64,000 nt of DNA from CAMCXT01 sp040403315 (GTDB taxonomy: Bacteria > Bacteroidota > Bacteroidia > M30B66). Below the pieces are notes generated by a model that was not told where the DNA came from, did not search any database, and saw only the letters and a list, made by a program, of their open reading frames with translations. A program made the position numbers and the translations under genes. This document shows positions 15,928 through 23,903 of the stretch, piece by piece. The stretch lies in the NCBI GenBank assembly GCA_040403315.1, contig JBBAKX010000007.1:62001-126000 (forward strand), in the 5' to 3' direction. Numbering within the stretch: the stretch's first letter is position 1; every line of letters begins with the position of its first letter.

Positions 15928-18171
15928 TTAATTTGTGTCGAAACGAATCACTGTAGTAACTCCTTTTACAAGTTTGATTTTGCCCATCAATTCGGTTAGA
16001 TGGTTTGTGTCGTGAACGAAAACCATGATTGTACCTTCGAAAACGCCGTCGAGGCTATCGAAACTAATCGAACGCATATTTACATTTAATTCGTTTGAGA
16101 TAATTCTGGTGATGTTGTTCACGATACCTACATCATCGATTCCGTTTACTCTTATCCCGGCCATAAATGCAATTTGCTGCTGATTCGTCCAGCGCGCTTT
16201 CACAATTCTGTATGCATAATTCGACATCAAACTGATTGCATTTGGGCAGTTCGATTTATGAATTTTAATGCCTTCGTTGATTGTTACAAAACCAAACACC
16301 TCATCTCCAGGAATTGGATTGCAGCAAGGAGAAAGTTTGTAGTCGATTTTCTCCATATCCTCGCCAATAACGAGCATATCGCTTTTGCCTCGGATTTCCT
16401 TAACGATATTTTCGAGCGTAGGTGGTTCATTGTTTGCCTCACTATCGCTGTTTCTAGAAAATTTGCTGCGAAGGATTTTGTACCAGCTGGTATTCTTTTC
16501 TCCGCGGGCAATTTTCGCAAGATTTTCTAATTTGATCAATCCTTCGCCAATATTGAAGTAGAGATCTAGCGCACTAGGCATTTTGTAGTGTCGTACGAGA
16601 TTTCCAACTGTAGAAGAATCTAGCTGAATTTTAACTGATTTAAGCTTTTTATCGAGGATTTCCTTCCCCGTTTCAGCAATTGCTCTTTTCTCTTCTTTCA
16701 GCGCCGACTTAATTTTGCTTCTTGCCTTTGCAGTAACAACGAAATTCAACCAGTCTTCTTTTGGCTTTTGTTTACTGGAGGAAAGAATTTCGATTTGATC
16801 ACCACTTTTTAATTGGTGACTAAGTGGAACGAGCTTGTTGTTTACTTTCGCTCCAATGCACGACATTCCTACTTCTGAGTGGATATCGAAAGCGAAATCG
16901 AGTGCTGAAGAATCTGCTGGCAGCGTTTTTAGTTCACCTTTTGGCGTGAAGACAAAAATTTCTTCGGAGAACAAATTGAGTTTAAAATCATTGATGAAAT
17001 CCAGGGCTGAGGCATCTGAATTTTCCATCATTTCGCGAATTCTTCCTAGCCAATCATCGATGGATGATTCATAGTCGTTTTTCTCTTTGTATTTCCAGTG
17101 TGCAGCGTACCCTTTTTCTGCAATTTCATCCATTCGTTTAGATCGAATTTGAACTTCCACCCATTTCCCCGTAGGGCTCATTACAGTGGTGTGTAGCGAT
17201 TCATAACCATTAGCACGGGGTGTAGAAATCCAATCACGAAGTCGGTCGGGGTTGGGTTGATAGATGTCGGTGATGATCGAATACACCCGCCAACAGTCGG
17301 ATTTTTCAGATTCTTGGGGAGAATCAATAATGATTCGGATCGCAAATATGTCGAAGATTTCTTCAAAGGGAATTCCTTTGATTTTAATCTTGTTGTAGAT
17401 CGAATAAATAGATTTTGGGCGTCCTTTGATATCGAAATGAAGCCCACCTTGCATTAAGCTTGTTCGGATTGGATAGATAAACCTTGAGATGAAGCGTTTT
17501 CTAACTTCATCTGTATTTTTAAGTTTGGTGGTTATTTCCTCGTAAATATCAGGCTGCGTATACTTTAAACCGAGATCCTCCATCTCAGTTTTTATATTGT
17601 AAAGACCCAATCGGTGAGCGAGAGGAGCATAAAGGAATAGGGTTTCTGACGCGATTTTTAATTGTTTATCGCGCGCCATGCTTTCGAGTGTCCGCATGTT
17701 GTGCAACCTATCTGCAAGTTTTATCAGAATTACACGAACATCATCACTCAGCGTAAGCAGTACTTTTCTAAAATTCTCGGCTTGGATAGAGGAACTTTGA
17801 TCGAATACATTTTCGATTTTTGTAAGTCCATCGATGATTTTACTTTCTGTTTCTCCAAATAAATTCCGGATGTCCTCTAGTGTTACATCAGTATCTTCAA
17901 CGGTATCGTGAAGTAATGCACATATAACCGATGTAGCACCAAGTCCGATTTCAGATGCCACAATTTGTGCAACAGCAATAGGATGGTATATATATGGCTC
18001 ACCAGATTTGCGCCGCATATCTTTGTGGGCATCCAAAGCCAAATCGAAGGCTTTACGGATTTGCAGGCGATCATTTTTATCGGCCTTTTCTCCAAGCGCA
18101 CGAAGTAAAGCACTGTATCGCTTAAGAATTTCTTTTTTTTCTGCTTCCAGATCGATAGTTACGGCGGCCAT
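15928..18171 (-). CDS. spoT: bifunctional (p)ppGpp synthetase/hydrolase (RelA/SpoT)
   Basis: A long Rel protein controlling the stringent response. I start at ATG 18171 (MAAVTIDLEAEKKEI), 12 codons inside the longest frame, giving 747 residues. Order of domains: HD hydrolase with HDTVEDTD and RLHNMRTL (key residues intact, so hydrolysis is expected); synthetase with GRPKSIYSIYNKIK and ANGYESLHTTV; TGS with VFTPKGELKTLPADSSALDF; a CC/zinc-finger-like region with SPCCNPIPGDEVFGF; and a C-terminal ACT domain. It is the only Rel gene seen here. An imperfect palindrome covers the region just before the start. It lies upstream of the Fur-family unit in the same orientation, separated by a promoter-bearing gap. 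Confidence 0.97.
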   Translation of the reverse strand: MAAVTIDLEAEKKEILKRYSALLRALGEKADKNDRLQIRKAFDLALDAHKDMRRKSGEPYIYHPIAVAQIVASEIGLGATSVICALLHDTVEDTDVTLEDIRNLFGETESKIIDGLTKIENVFDQSSSIQAENFRKVLLTLSDDVRVILIKLADRLHNMRTLESMARDKQLKIASETLFLYAPLAHRLGLYNIKTEMEDLGLKYTQPDIYEEITTKLKNTDEVRKRFISRFIYPIRTSLMQGGLHFDIKGRPKSIYSIYNKIKIKGIPFEEIFDIFAIRIIIDSPQESEKSDCWRVYSIITDIYQPNPDRLRDWISTPRANGYESLHTTVMSPTGKWVEVQIRSKRMDEIAEKGYAAHWKYKEKNDYESSIDDWLGRIREMMENSDASALDFINDFKLNLFSEEIFVFTPKGELKTLPADSSALDFAFDIHSEVGMSCIGAKVNNKLVPLSHQLKSGDQIEILSSSKQKPKEDWLNFVVTAKARSKIKSALKEEKRAIAETGKEILDKKLKSVKIQLDSSTVGNLVRHYKMPSALDLYFNIGEGLIKLENLAKIARGEKNTSWYKILRSKFSRNSDSEANNEPPTLENIVKEIRGKSDMLVIGEDMEKIDYKLSPCCNPIPGDEVFGFVTINEGIKIHKSNCPNAISLMSNYAYRIVKARWTNQQQIAFMAGIRVNGIDDVGIVNNITRIISNELNVNMRSISFDSLDGVFEGTIMVFVHDTNHLTELMGKIKLVKGVTTVIRFDTN

Positions 18172-18182
18172 GGTTTTGCTTT

Positions 18183-18205
18183 GTTGACTTGTAAAAATAG
18201 TCAAC
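18183..18205. promoter_or_regulatory. palindrome upstream of relA/spoT
   Basis: GTTGACT and AGTCAAC, 7-bp arms, are separated by nine bases. The minus-strand centre contains TATTTTTA, a seven-of-eight match to the -7 element, about 20 nt before the chosen ATG. A regulator bound here would cover the promoter; an RNA hairpin is the alternative reading. Confidence 0.35.
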
Positions 18206-18267
18206 AACGACAGCCTGAATGCTTCATTTAAATGAATTTATAACCAAAAAAATGTTGGAGAAAATTA

Positions 18268-20361
18268 TTAAGAATGGTTATCCTCTTTTTCCTTTAAATA
18301 CTGATACAAATCGAGCTGAGCGCTTCGCTTAGAAAGTGCTTGAGATTTTTTGAAGGTGTTGTTTTGAATTTTATTGATATTTCTAGCTTTGGTATTGTCG
18401 CGCCATTGAATGCGCATCATTTCGATGATTTCTTCCTTTAAATCCTTTTGATAAATTGGAAAACCTACTTCGTATCTTCTGCTAAGGTTTCTTTCCATCC
18501 AATCGCCACTAGATAGGAAAACACGTGGCTGGTTGTCATTGCAAAAAATTAGAACTCTAGAGTGTTCAAGGAACCGGTCTACAATCGAGATAACACGTAT
18601 GTTTTCACTTAATCCTTTTACTCCGGGAATAAGGCAGCAAATGCTTCTGATAATGAGTCTAATTTTGACACCTTCTTGGCTTGCTTCATAAAGCTTTTCG
18701 ATAATGTCTTTGTCTTGAAGGCTATTGAGTTTTAGAAAAATGTAGGCTGGTTGTCCTTTGAGGGCATTTTTAATTTCTCGATCAATCATCGAGTACAGAT
18801 CATGACGCATGTGATCTGGAGCAACAAGAAGATGTCTAAACTCTCTTTTGATTCGTGTATCAGCAAGGATATCGAATACTGATGCTACTTCTCGTCCGAT
18901 GTATTTATCGCGTGTTAGCAGAGATGAATCGCCGTAAAGTTTTGCAGTATTCTCATTGAAATTACCGGTACTTAAATAGGAATATCTCCGCAATTTATCT
19001 TCTTCAATTCTTTCGATGTACACCATTTTTGAATGGACTTTGAGAATAGGGAAGGAGTAAAGCACTTTAGCTCCAGCTTCTTCAAGCTCATGTGCATAAT
19101 GGATATTTGATTCCTCATCGAAACGGGCTTTCAATTCTAGGAACGCAGTAACCTGTTTGCCATTTTCGATTGCTTTTAAAAGAGCTTGAATGATCTTTGA
19201 ATTTGGAGCAGCACGATAAAGCGTAATTTTAATACATCGAACTTTATCATCTTCAGCAGCTTCATTCAACAGTCGAATAACGTAATCGTAAGAATGATAA
19301 GGAAAATGAAGTAAAAAGTCGCGTCGAGAAATAGCATCAAAAAGTTTAGGACTATTGTCTAATTCTTTAATTCTTAATGCAGCTAATTCTTCGTATAAAA
19401 TTCCTTTTTGATCGAATTTCGGAAAATTCATTAAATCGGAAAAATTATGATATCTGCCTCCAGGCATAAGATCCTGCGCACCAACACCAAATACTTTCCT
19501 GAGGTGTTTTAAAGAATCTTGAGGCATTGCATTGTCGTAAAGCAATCGGGTAGGAACACCTTTTTGACGTGCTGAAAGTCCTTTCTTAATTTTCTTCAAT
19601 AAACTACCGGAGAATTCATCTTCAAGAACCAATTCCGCATCTCTGGTGAGTTTAATACTATAAGCTTCTACAATTTCATACTGAGGAAACATTTGTTTTT
19701 GCAAACACAATCTTAGTACGTCTCCCAGAATCATTACATGATGAAAACCATCTTCCTCTGGTAATTCCAAAAAGCGCGTTAATTTTCGAGAAGGAATTTC
19801 TGTGATAACAAATTCGAAAGCACGCGGTCCTGGTCGATCGAAATCACAAAGTTTAATCGACATGTAAATCGACTTTTCATCGAGTTGAGGCATCCCCTTT
19901 TTCTCGTTGAGGACAATTGGTTTGATGAGCGGTTTTACTTGTTCATCGAAGTAATCTCTTACGAATTGTTCTTGTTTTGCCGAAAGCTGATTTTCGTTGA
20001 CAAGTCGGATTTTCCTAGCTTCTAGTTCTGATAAAATTTGATTCCAGAATATTTCGTTGAATTCCGTTTGTTGTTTTTGAACGATGTGATTGATTTTTCG
20101 CAGAACCATTTTGGGGTTCTCTGCAAGTACCTTTTTGGTTTTTAGTGTTAGTAAATTCAATCGTTTCCATTCTGCAACGCGGATTCTATAAAACTCATCA
20201 AGATTTGACGAAAAAATGGCAAGGAATTTCATTCTTTCGTAAAGCGGAACTCTTTTGTCGGCAGCCTCTTGAAGTACCCTGTGATTGAATGCTAACCAGC
20301 TTATATCTCTATTGAAAAAGATCTTGGGCGTAATTTCAGCTATTGTTTTTCGGGTAATCAT
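18268..20361 (-). CDS. ppk1: polyphosphate kinase 1
   Basis: PPK1, which reversibly polymerises the gamma-phosphate of ATP into polyphosphate. The start at ATG 20361 (MITRKTIAEITPKIFFNRD) gives 697 residues, the normal family length; the longest frame adds 33 unrelated residues that read through the sixA frame. Features: FNRDISWLAFNHRVLQEA at the N-terminus; the first catalytic histidine in ILKVHSKMVYI, followed by YLSTGNFNENTAKLYGD; and the second in FLEHSRVLIF, then SGDWMERNLSRRYEVGFPI. The last about 40 residues are a basic and Gln/Asn-rich extension. The start lies inside the end of sixA (26-bp overlap), implying coupled expression with that phosphatase. Confidence 0.97.
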   Translation of the reverse strand: MITRKTIAEITPKIFFNRDISWLAFNHRVLQEAADKRVPLYERMKFLAIFSSNLDEFYRIRVAEWKRLNLLTLKTKKVLAENPKMVLRKINHIVQKQQTEFNEIFWNQILSELEARKIRLVNENQLSAKQEQFVRDYFDEQVKPLIKPIVLNEKKGMPQLDEKSIYMSIKLCDFDRPGPRAFEFVITEIPSRKLTRFLELPEEDGFHHVMILGDVLRLCLQKQMFPQYEIVEAYSIKLTRDAELVLEDEFSGSLLKKIKKGLSARQKGVPTRLLYDNAMPQDSLKHLRKVFGVGAQDLMPGGRYHNFSDLMNFPKFDQKGILYEELAALRIKELDNSPKLFDAISRRDFLLHFPYHSYDYVIRLLNEAAEDDKVRCIKITLYRAAPNSKIIQALLKAIENGKQVTAFLELKARFDEESNIHYAHELEEAGAKVLYSFPILKVHSKMVYIERIEEDKLRRYSYLSTGNFNENTAKLYGDSSLLTRDKYIGREVASVFDILADTRIKREFRHLLVAPDHMRHDLYSMIDREIKNALKGQPAYIFLKLNSLQDKDIIEKLYEASQEGVKIRLIIRSICCLIPGVKGLSENIRVISIVDRFLEHSRVLIFCNDNQPRVFLSSGDWMERNLSRRYEVGFPIYQKDLKEEIIEMMRIQWRDNTKARNINKIQNNTFKKSQALSKRSAQLDLYQYLKEKEDNHS

Positions 20362-20830
20362 AGTAATATAGTTTTCCGTTTCCGGCAGTGATGTCTTTCC
20401 AGCTCTGGATGCTGAAATCGAGCCATGCAATTGCACAGGTCGGGAATTCGGCCGGACCAACCGGCACTAAATAATTTGAAATCTGGTGTAATCCGGGATT
20501 GTGGCCGAAAAGCGCTACTTTGTTAAATTCATCAGGAATTTGACGAATCAAATCAACTAAAGTAGATTCTCGGGCATCGTAAATGCGCATGTCGGTTACG
20601 ATCAAATCAGGTTCGTAGGTTAATTCTCTTGAAAATCGTCGTGCTGTTGAAATTGCGCGGAAAGCTGGACTACTGATGATTAGATCAGGTTTGAACCCAG
20701 ATTCGAATAATTTTCTGCCCATTTTTGGAGCATCGGAGTATCCGCGTTCATTGAGTAATCTTTCAAAATCCTCGGTGTTTTCTTCTGCCCAACTCGATTT
20801 AGCATGTCTGATCAAACAAAGCGACTTCAT
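20336..20830 (-). CDS. sixA: SixA-type phosphohistidine phosphatase
   Basis: A 164-residue histidine phosphatase (phosphoglycerate-mutase fold). The start at ATG 20830 gives MKSLCLIRHAKSSW, placing the catalytic RHAKS motif right at the N-terminus; an earlier in-frame Met at 20851 would add seven residues. FERLLNERGYSDAPKMG and LIISSPAFRAISTA are typical of SixA, and the second catalytic His is in VALFGHNPGLH. E. coli SixA dephosphorylates a histidine on ArcB and on PTS-Ntr. Here it precedes and overlaps ppk1, whose mechanism passes through phosphohistidine, so a link to polyphosphate metabolism is an attractive inference only. Confidence 0.92.
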   Translation of the reverse strand: MKSLCLIRHAKSSWAEENTEDFERLLNERGYSDAPKMGRKLFESGFKPDLIISSPAFRAISTARRFSRELTYEPDLIVTDMRIYDARESTLVDLIRQIPDEFNKVALFGHNPGLHQISNYLVPVGPAEFPTCAIAWLDFSIQSWKDITAGNGKLYYYDYPKNNS

Positions 20831-20848
20831 TACAATTACGTTCTGATG

Positions 20849-20902
20849 CAATGTTAAGTAAAAAAATACCCTTTGTTTAGGAGATTTGAAAATTTAACAT
20901 TG
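20849..20902. repeat. 9-bp inverted repeat between dacB and sixA
   Basis: CAATGTTAA (20849-20857) and TTAACATTG (20894-20902) are perfect inverted arms 36 bases apart, in the short gap between the dacB stop and sixA start. There is no T-tract of terminator type; function unknown. Confidence 0.3.
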
Positions 20903-20911
20903 ACGCAGTAT

Positions 20912-22714
20912 TTATTTCTTGGTCATGAAAACTTCTCCCCAACAAATCATCTCCCATCCATTTTTTATTGAGTTCCATCGTTCCGCGAACCTTGTTTGAG
21001 CGTGTATTCGATAGGTGTATTTTAATTTATACTCCTTTTTTCCACTCAACATTACTTTCGCCGTAAAATAGGGTTGTTCAATGGATGGTTCTCCATTAAA
21101 TGTAATATCAATTTTGTCGTTGAACGGTTCATCATCCTCTCTCAAGGATTCGCGTTGTTTCGAAAGGTCTTTTTTGAGTTGTATGATTTCCGGAAAGGCA
21201 TTAATTGTGTCGGTGTAGCTGCCAATAAAGGCATATGGAAACGGTAATTCGAATTGATTCTCTGATGCAGCAACCAGTAATTCGGTCATCATCTCTTTTA
21301 ATTTCCCATTCGAAATTGGAACACTATTGGAAATAATTGAAAAGGCAATTTGATGATTGTTTGTATCGTAGAAATAACCCGCGTATGCCCTGACTTTGCT
21401 CATGCTACCGCTTTTGGCTCGCATATTATTTACTTGTGGGAAATTCTTCATAGTTCCTTCAACTCCAGCTTTAGGGATAGAACCGATAAAATAAGGTGAT
21501 GAAATCGATGATTGTGTTTGGGTTCTTAAATACTGCGACTGAAAAGCTGTGCTCACCTGATTGTTTCTAGAAAGTCCCGAACCATCAACCAAGCTTAAAG
21601 CACTATCTGCGTATGGTTTATATGAATTTAATTCTGCAGTTAGATAATCGCCTGTTGGATTTGAAGTTTGCCCAATTTGATTAAATGAAATTCTTTTAGC
21701 AATTGCTTCTGCAAATACATTGTTGCTTGAGAAATTAGTCTCTTGAACCAGCTCATAAAGCATTGGAGAATAAAATTGAAACCACCTGTAAGCACTTCTT
21801 TCTCTAGTAGATTCAATTTTCAGTTCGCCTTCAATCTCAATCTCGTTGTTTTCAAGAAATTTCTGCAATTCTAATCCAAAAGCCAATGCAGGATCTGGTA
21901 ATGACGCTCTTTCTGTAAATACTTCACTTTGGGCTATCGTACTTCCTTCAACCAGAACGGTTCTTGAAAATGGTGCACAAAAGGCATAAATTTCTCGGGA
22001 TGAATAATTGGAATTTTTCACCCTGTTCTTCAATTCCAAATAACTAGCCCAAGGTGAGATAATCTTTGCGTTCGTGCTGTCTGTATTTAATTTTCCAGGT
22101 GTAAATTGAATCGTAAATTCGTTGTTTCTCCAATTCAATCCCCAAGCTGCTGCTCCATAATAATTTCCTATATCTTCCCAAATATAATTGCGAGGCAAAG
22201 CTGTTTCATCGTAAGGGAAGATATATGGATCAACAATTAAATCACCTTTAATTTTCGTAATTCCCGAATCTCTCAACATTTTTAAAATGCTGATCATGAC
22301 TGAATCGCCTGGCATTGATCCTGCCAAGCCACTTCCAAAAGAGGGGTCTCCACTTCCTCTGATGATTAAATTGCCTTTCAAACCGTGCTTCTTGATTTCC
22401 CCTTCAGCTAGCACCAATGTTTCAAACCGGTAGAAATTACCGAGTTTTTGAAGCGCAATTCCAGTGGTGAATAACTTCACTGTTGACGCTGGAGTCAATA
22501 TTTTCTTCGATTGATAAGCATCTAATTCTTGACCTGTTTCAATATCGCGGAAAGACCATGATATTGAACCTCGCTCGAATGAAGGATTCTCAACAATTGC
22601 CTTTCTTGCATTTTGATATCTTGTAGGGGCTGTTGTTTGTGCGCTGAGGCAAAAACTCAACACAAAAGCTATTGCACTGAGCCAATATTTAAGTCGAATT
22701 GAAAAAGTTAACAT
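20912..22714 (-). CDS. dacB: D-alanyl-D-alanine carboxypeptidase/endopeptidase (PBP4, S13)
   Basis: A 600-residue periplasmic penicillin-binding protein that trims or cleaves peptidoglycan stem peptides. A signal peptide (residues 1-25, ending in CLSAQ) is followed by the S13 catalytic set: SxxK as Ser77-Thr-Val-Lys80 in TPASTVK, the SxN-type VDGSGLSRNN, and KSGS as the KTG-like triad. The family insertion between SxxK and SxN is present. A C-terminal extension of about 110 residues after the KSGS region has no assigned role. A perfect TATTTTTG -7 element ends only four bases before the ATG. No Met follows until the MPGDS segment well inside the enzyme, so a later start would destroy the signal peptide. 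Confidence 0.93.
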   Translation of the reverse strand: MLTFSIRLKYWLSAIAFVLSFCLSAQTTAPTRYQNARKAIVENPSFERGSISWSFRDIETGQELDAYQSKKILTPASTVKLFTTGIALQKLGNFYRFETLVLAEGEIKKHGLKGNLIIRGSGDPSFGSGLAGSMPGDSVMISILKMLRDSGITKIKGDLIVDPYIFPYDETALPRNYIWEDIGNYYGAAAWGLNWRNNEFTIQFTPGKLNTDSTNAKIISPWASYLELKNRVKNSNYSSREIYAFCAPFSRTVLVEGSTIAQSEVFTERASLPDPALAFGLELQKFLENNEIEIEGELKIESTRERSAYRWFQFYSPMLYELVQETNFSSNNVFAEAIAKRISFNQIGQTSNPTGDYLTAELNSYKPYADSALSLVDGSGLSRNNQVSTAFQSQYLRTQTQSSISSPYFIGSIPKAGVEGTMKNFPQVNNMRAKSGSMSKVRAYAGYFYDTNNHQIAFSIISNSVPISNGKLKEMMTELLVAASENQFELPFPYAFIGSYTDTINAFPEIIQLKKDLSKQRESLREDDEPFNDKIDITFNGEPSIEQPYFTAKVMLSGKKEYKLKYTYRIHAQTRFAERWNSIKNGWEMICWGEVFMTKK

Positions 22715-22718
22715 CTTT

Positions 22719-22726
22719 CAAAAATA
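22719..22726 (-). promoter_or_regulatory. candidate -7 element 4 nt before dacB start
   Basis: Minus-strand TATTTTTG, then AAAG, then ATG. The expected transcription start would be at the start codon, so dacB may be leaderless. Confidence 0.45.
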
Positions 22727-22765
22727 ACTTTTTAAGCTATGCAGATCTCGCTAACCACAACAGCT

Positions 22766-22773
22766 TATTTTTG
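22766..22773 (+). promoter_or_regulatory. candidate -7 element 4 nt before aroC start
   Basis: Plus-strand TATTTTTG, then CAAT, then the chosen aroC ATG. It mirrors the divergent dacB arrangement 40 bp away. Confidence 0.45.
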
Positions 22774-22777
22774 CAAT

Positions 22778-23860
22778 ATGGGCGGAAACTCTTTCGGTAA
22801 GATTTTTAGTTTAACAAGCTTTGGTGAATCTCATGGATCTGCCATTGGCGGGGTGATTGATGGGTGCCCTCCGGGGTTTTCAATTTCCCAAGAAGCAATT
22901 CAAAAACAGTTGGCACGCCGTCGTCCCGGACAAAGTGCTATTTCAACCCAAAGAAACGAAGAGGATCAAGTAGAGTTTTTGTCGGGCTTGATGGATGGAG
23001 AAACCACAGGAACCCCGATCGGATTTTTGATTCGAAACAAGGATCAGAAAAGCACCGATTATGATGCGTTAAAAGATGTTTATCGTCCTTCTCATGCTGA
23101 TTTTACCTACGAAGCTAAGTATGGAATTCGCGATCATCGGGGGGGAGGAAGAGCTTCTGCACGAGAAACCATCGCGCGCGTTGTTGCAGGTACAATTGCA
23201 GAAGAAATTCTTAAAGTGCTCGATGTGAAAATCGTTGCTTGGGTGAGTCGCGTGGGGAATATTGAGATGAGTAATCCGAAAGGGCCTTACACTCGACCAG
23301 AAGTTGATCAACATTTGGTTCGATGTCCTGATCCTGAAAGTGCTCAGCTCATGGAGTCAGCAATTGAATCGGTTCGTGACGAGGGAGATTCATTAGGTGG
23401 AATTATTACCTGTCGCATAGATGGCGTTCCTGCTGGCTGGGGCGATCCTGTGTTCGATAAGCTTCACGCCGATTTTGGAAAAGCCATGCTCAGCATCAAT
23501 GCAGTGAAAGGCTTCTCTATCGGTTCTGGTTTTGAATCCGTTTCAATGAAAGGATCGGAGCACAACGATGAATTTATTTCAACCGATCAAGGAATTTCTA
23601 CATCAACCAATCATTCTGGTGGAATTCAAGGCGGCATTTCGAACGGACAGCCGATTTGGTTTCAGGTAGCTTTCAAGCCTGTGGCATCAATTTCAAAAAC
23701 GCAGCAAACAATAAACCGCGATGGTCAGGTGCAATCGCTTGATATTAAAGGCCGACACGATCCTTGCGTGGTTCCTAGAGCTGTTCCTATTGTGGAATCG
23801 ATGGCCGCTTTGGTTTTAATCGACCATTGGCTTCGAACCCGTGCAATAAATCAAGCATAA
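22778..23860 (+). CDS. aroC: chorismate synthase
   Basis: The last enzyme of the shikimate pathway; it removes phosphate from EPSP to give chorismate and needs reduced FMN. The start at ATG 22778 (MGGNSFGKIFSLTSFGESHG) is the family N-terminus and gives 360 residues; the longest frame adds 13 codons that lie across the promoter element. Conserved segments: IDGCPPGF, RRRPGQSAISTQRNE, RPSHADFTYEAKYGIRDHRG followed by GGRASARETIARV, and KGRHDPCVVPRAVPIVE. It is divergent from dacB and is followed 43 bp later by a large AsmA-like gene. No other aro genes are present. Confidence 0.97.
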   Translation: MGGNSFGKIFSLTSFGESHGSAIGGVIDGCPPGFSISQEAIQKQLARRRPGQSAISTQRNEEDQVEFLSGLMDGETTGTPIGFLIRNKDQKSTDYDALKDVYRPSHADFTYEAKYGIRDHRGGGRASARETIARVVAGTIAEEILKVLDVKIVAWVSRVGNIEMSNPKGPYTRPEVDQHLVRCPDPESAQLMESAIESVRDEGDSLGGIITCRIDGVPAGWGDPVFDKLHADFGKAMLSINAVKGFSIGSGFESVSMKGSEHNDEFISTDQGISTSTNHSGGIQGGISNGQPIWFQVAFKPVASISKTQQTINRDGQVQSLDIKGRHDPCVVPRAVPIVESMAALVLIDHWLRTRAINQA

Positions 23861-23903
23861 TCCGTTCTTTTCACAGAAATTTTATCAAGTTATATTCAAG
23901 TTT

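Noticed and set aside
16174..16530. 118-codon plus-strand frame antisense to the Rel ACT/TGS region
   Set aside because: Shadow of relA/spoT with no features of its own.
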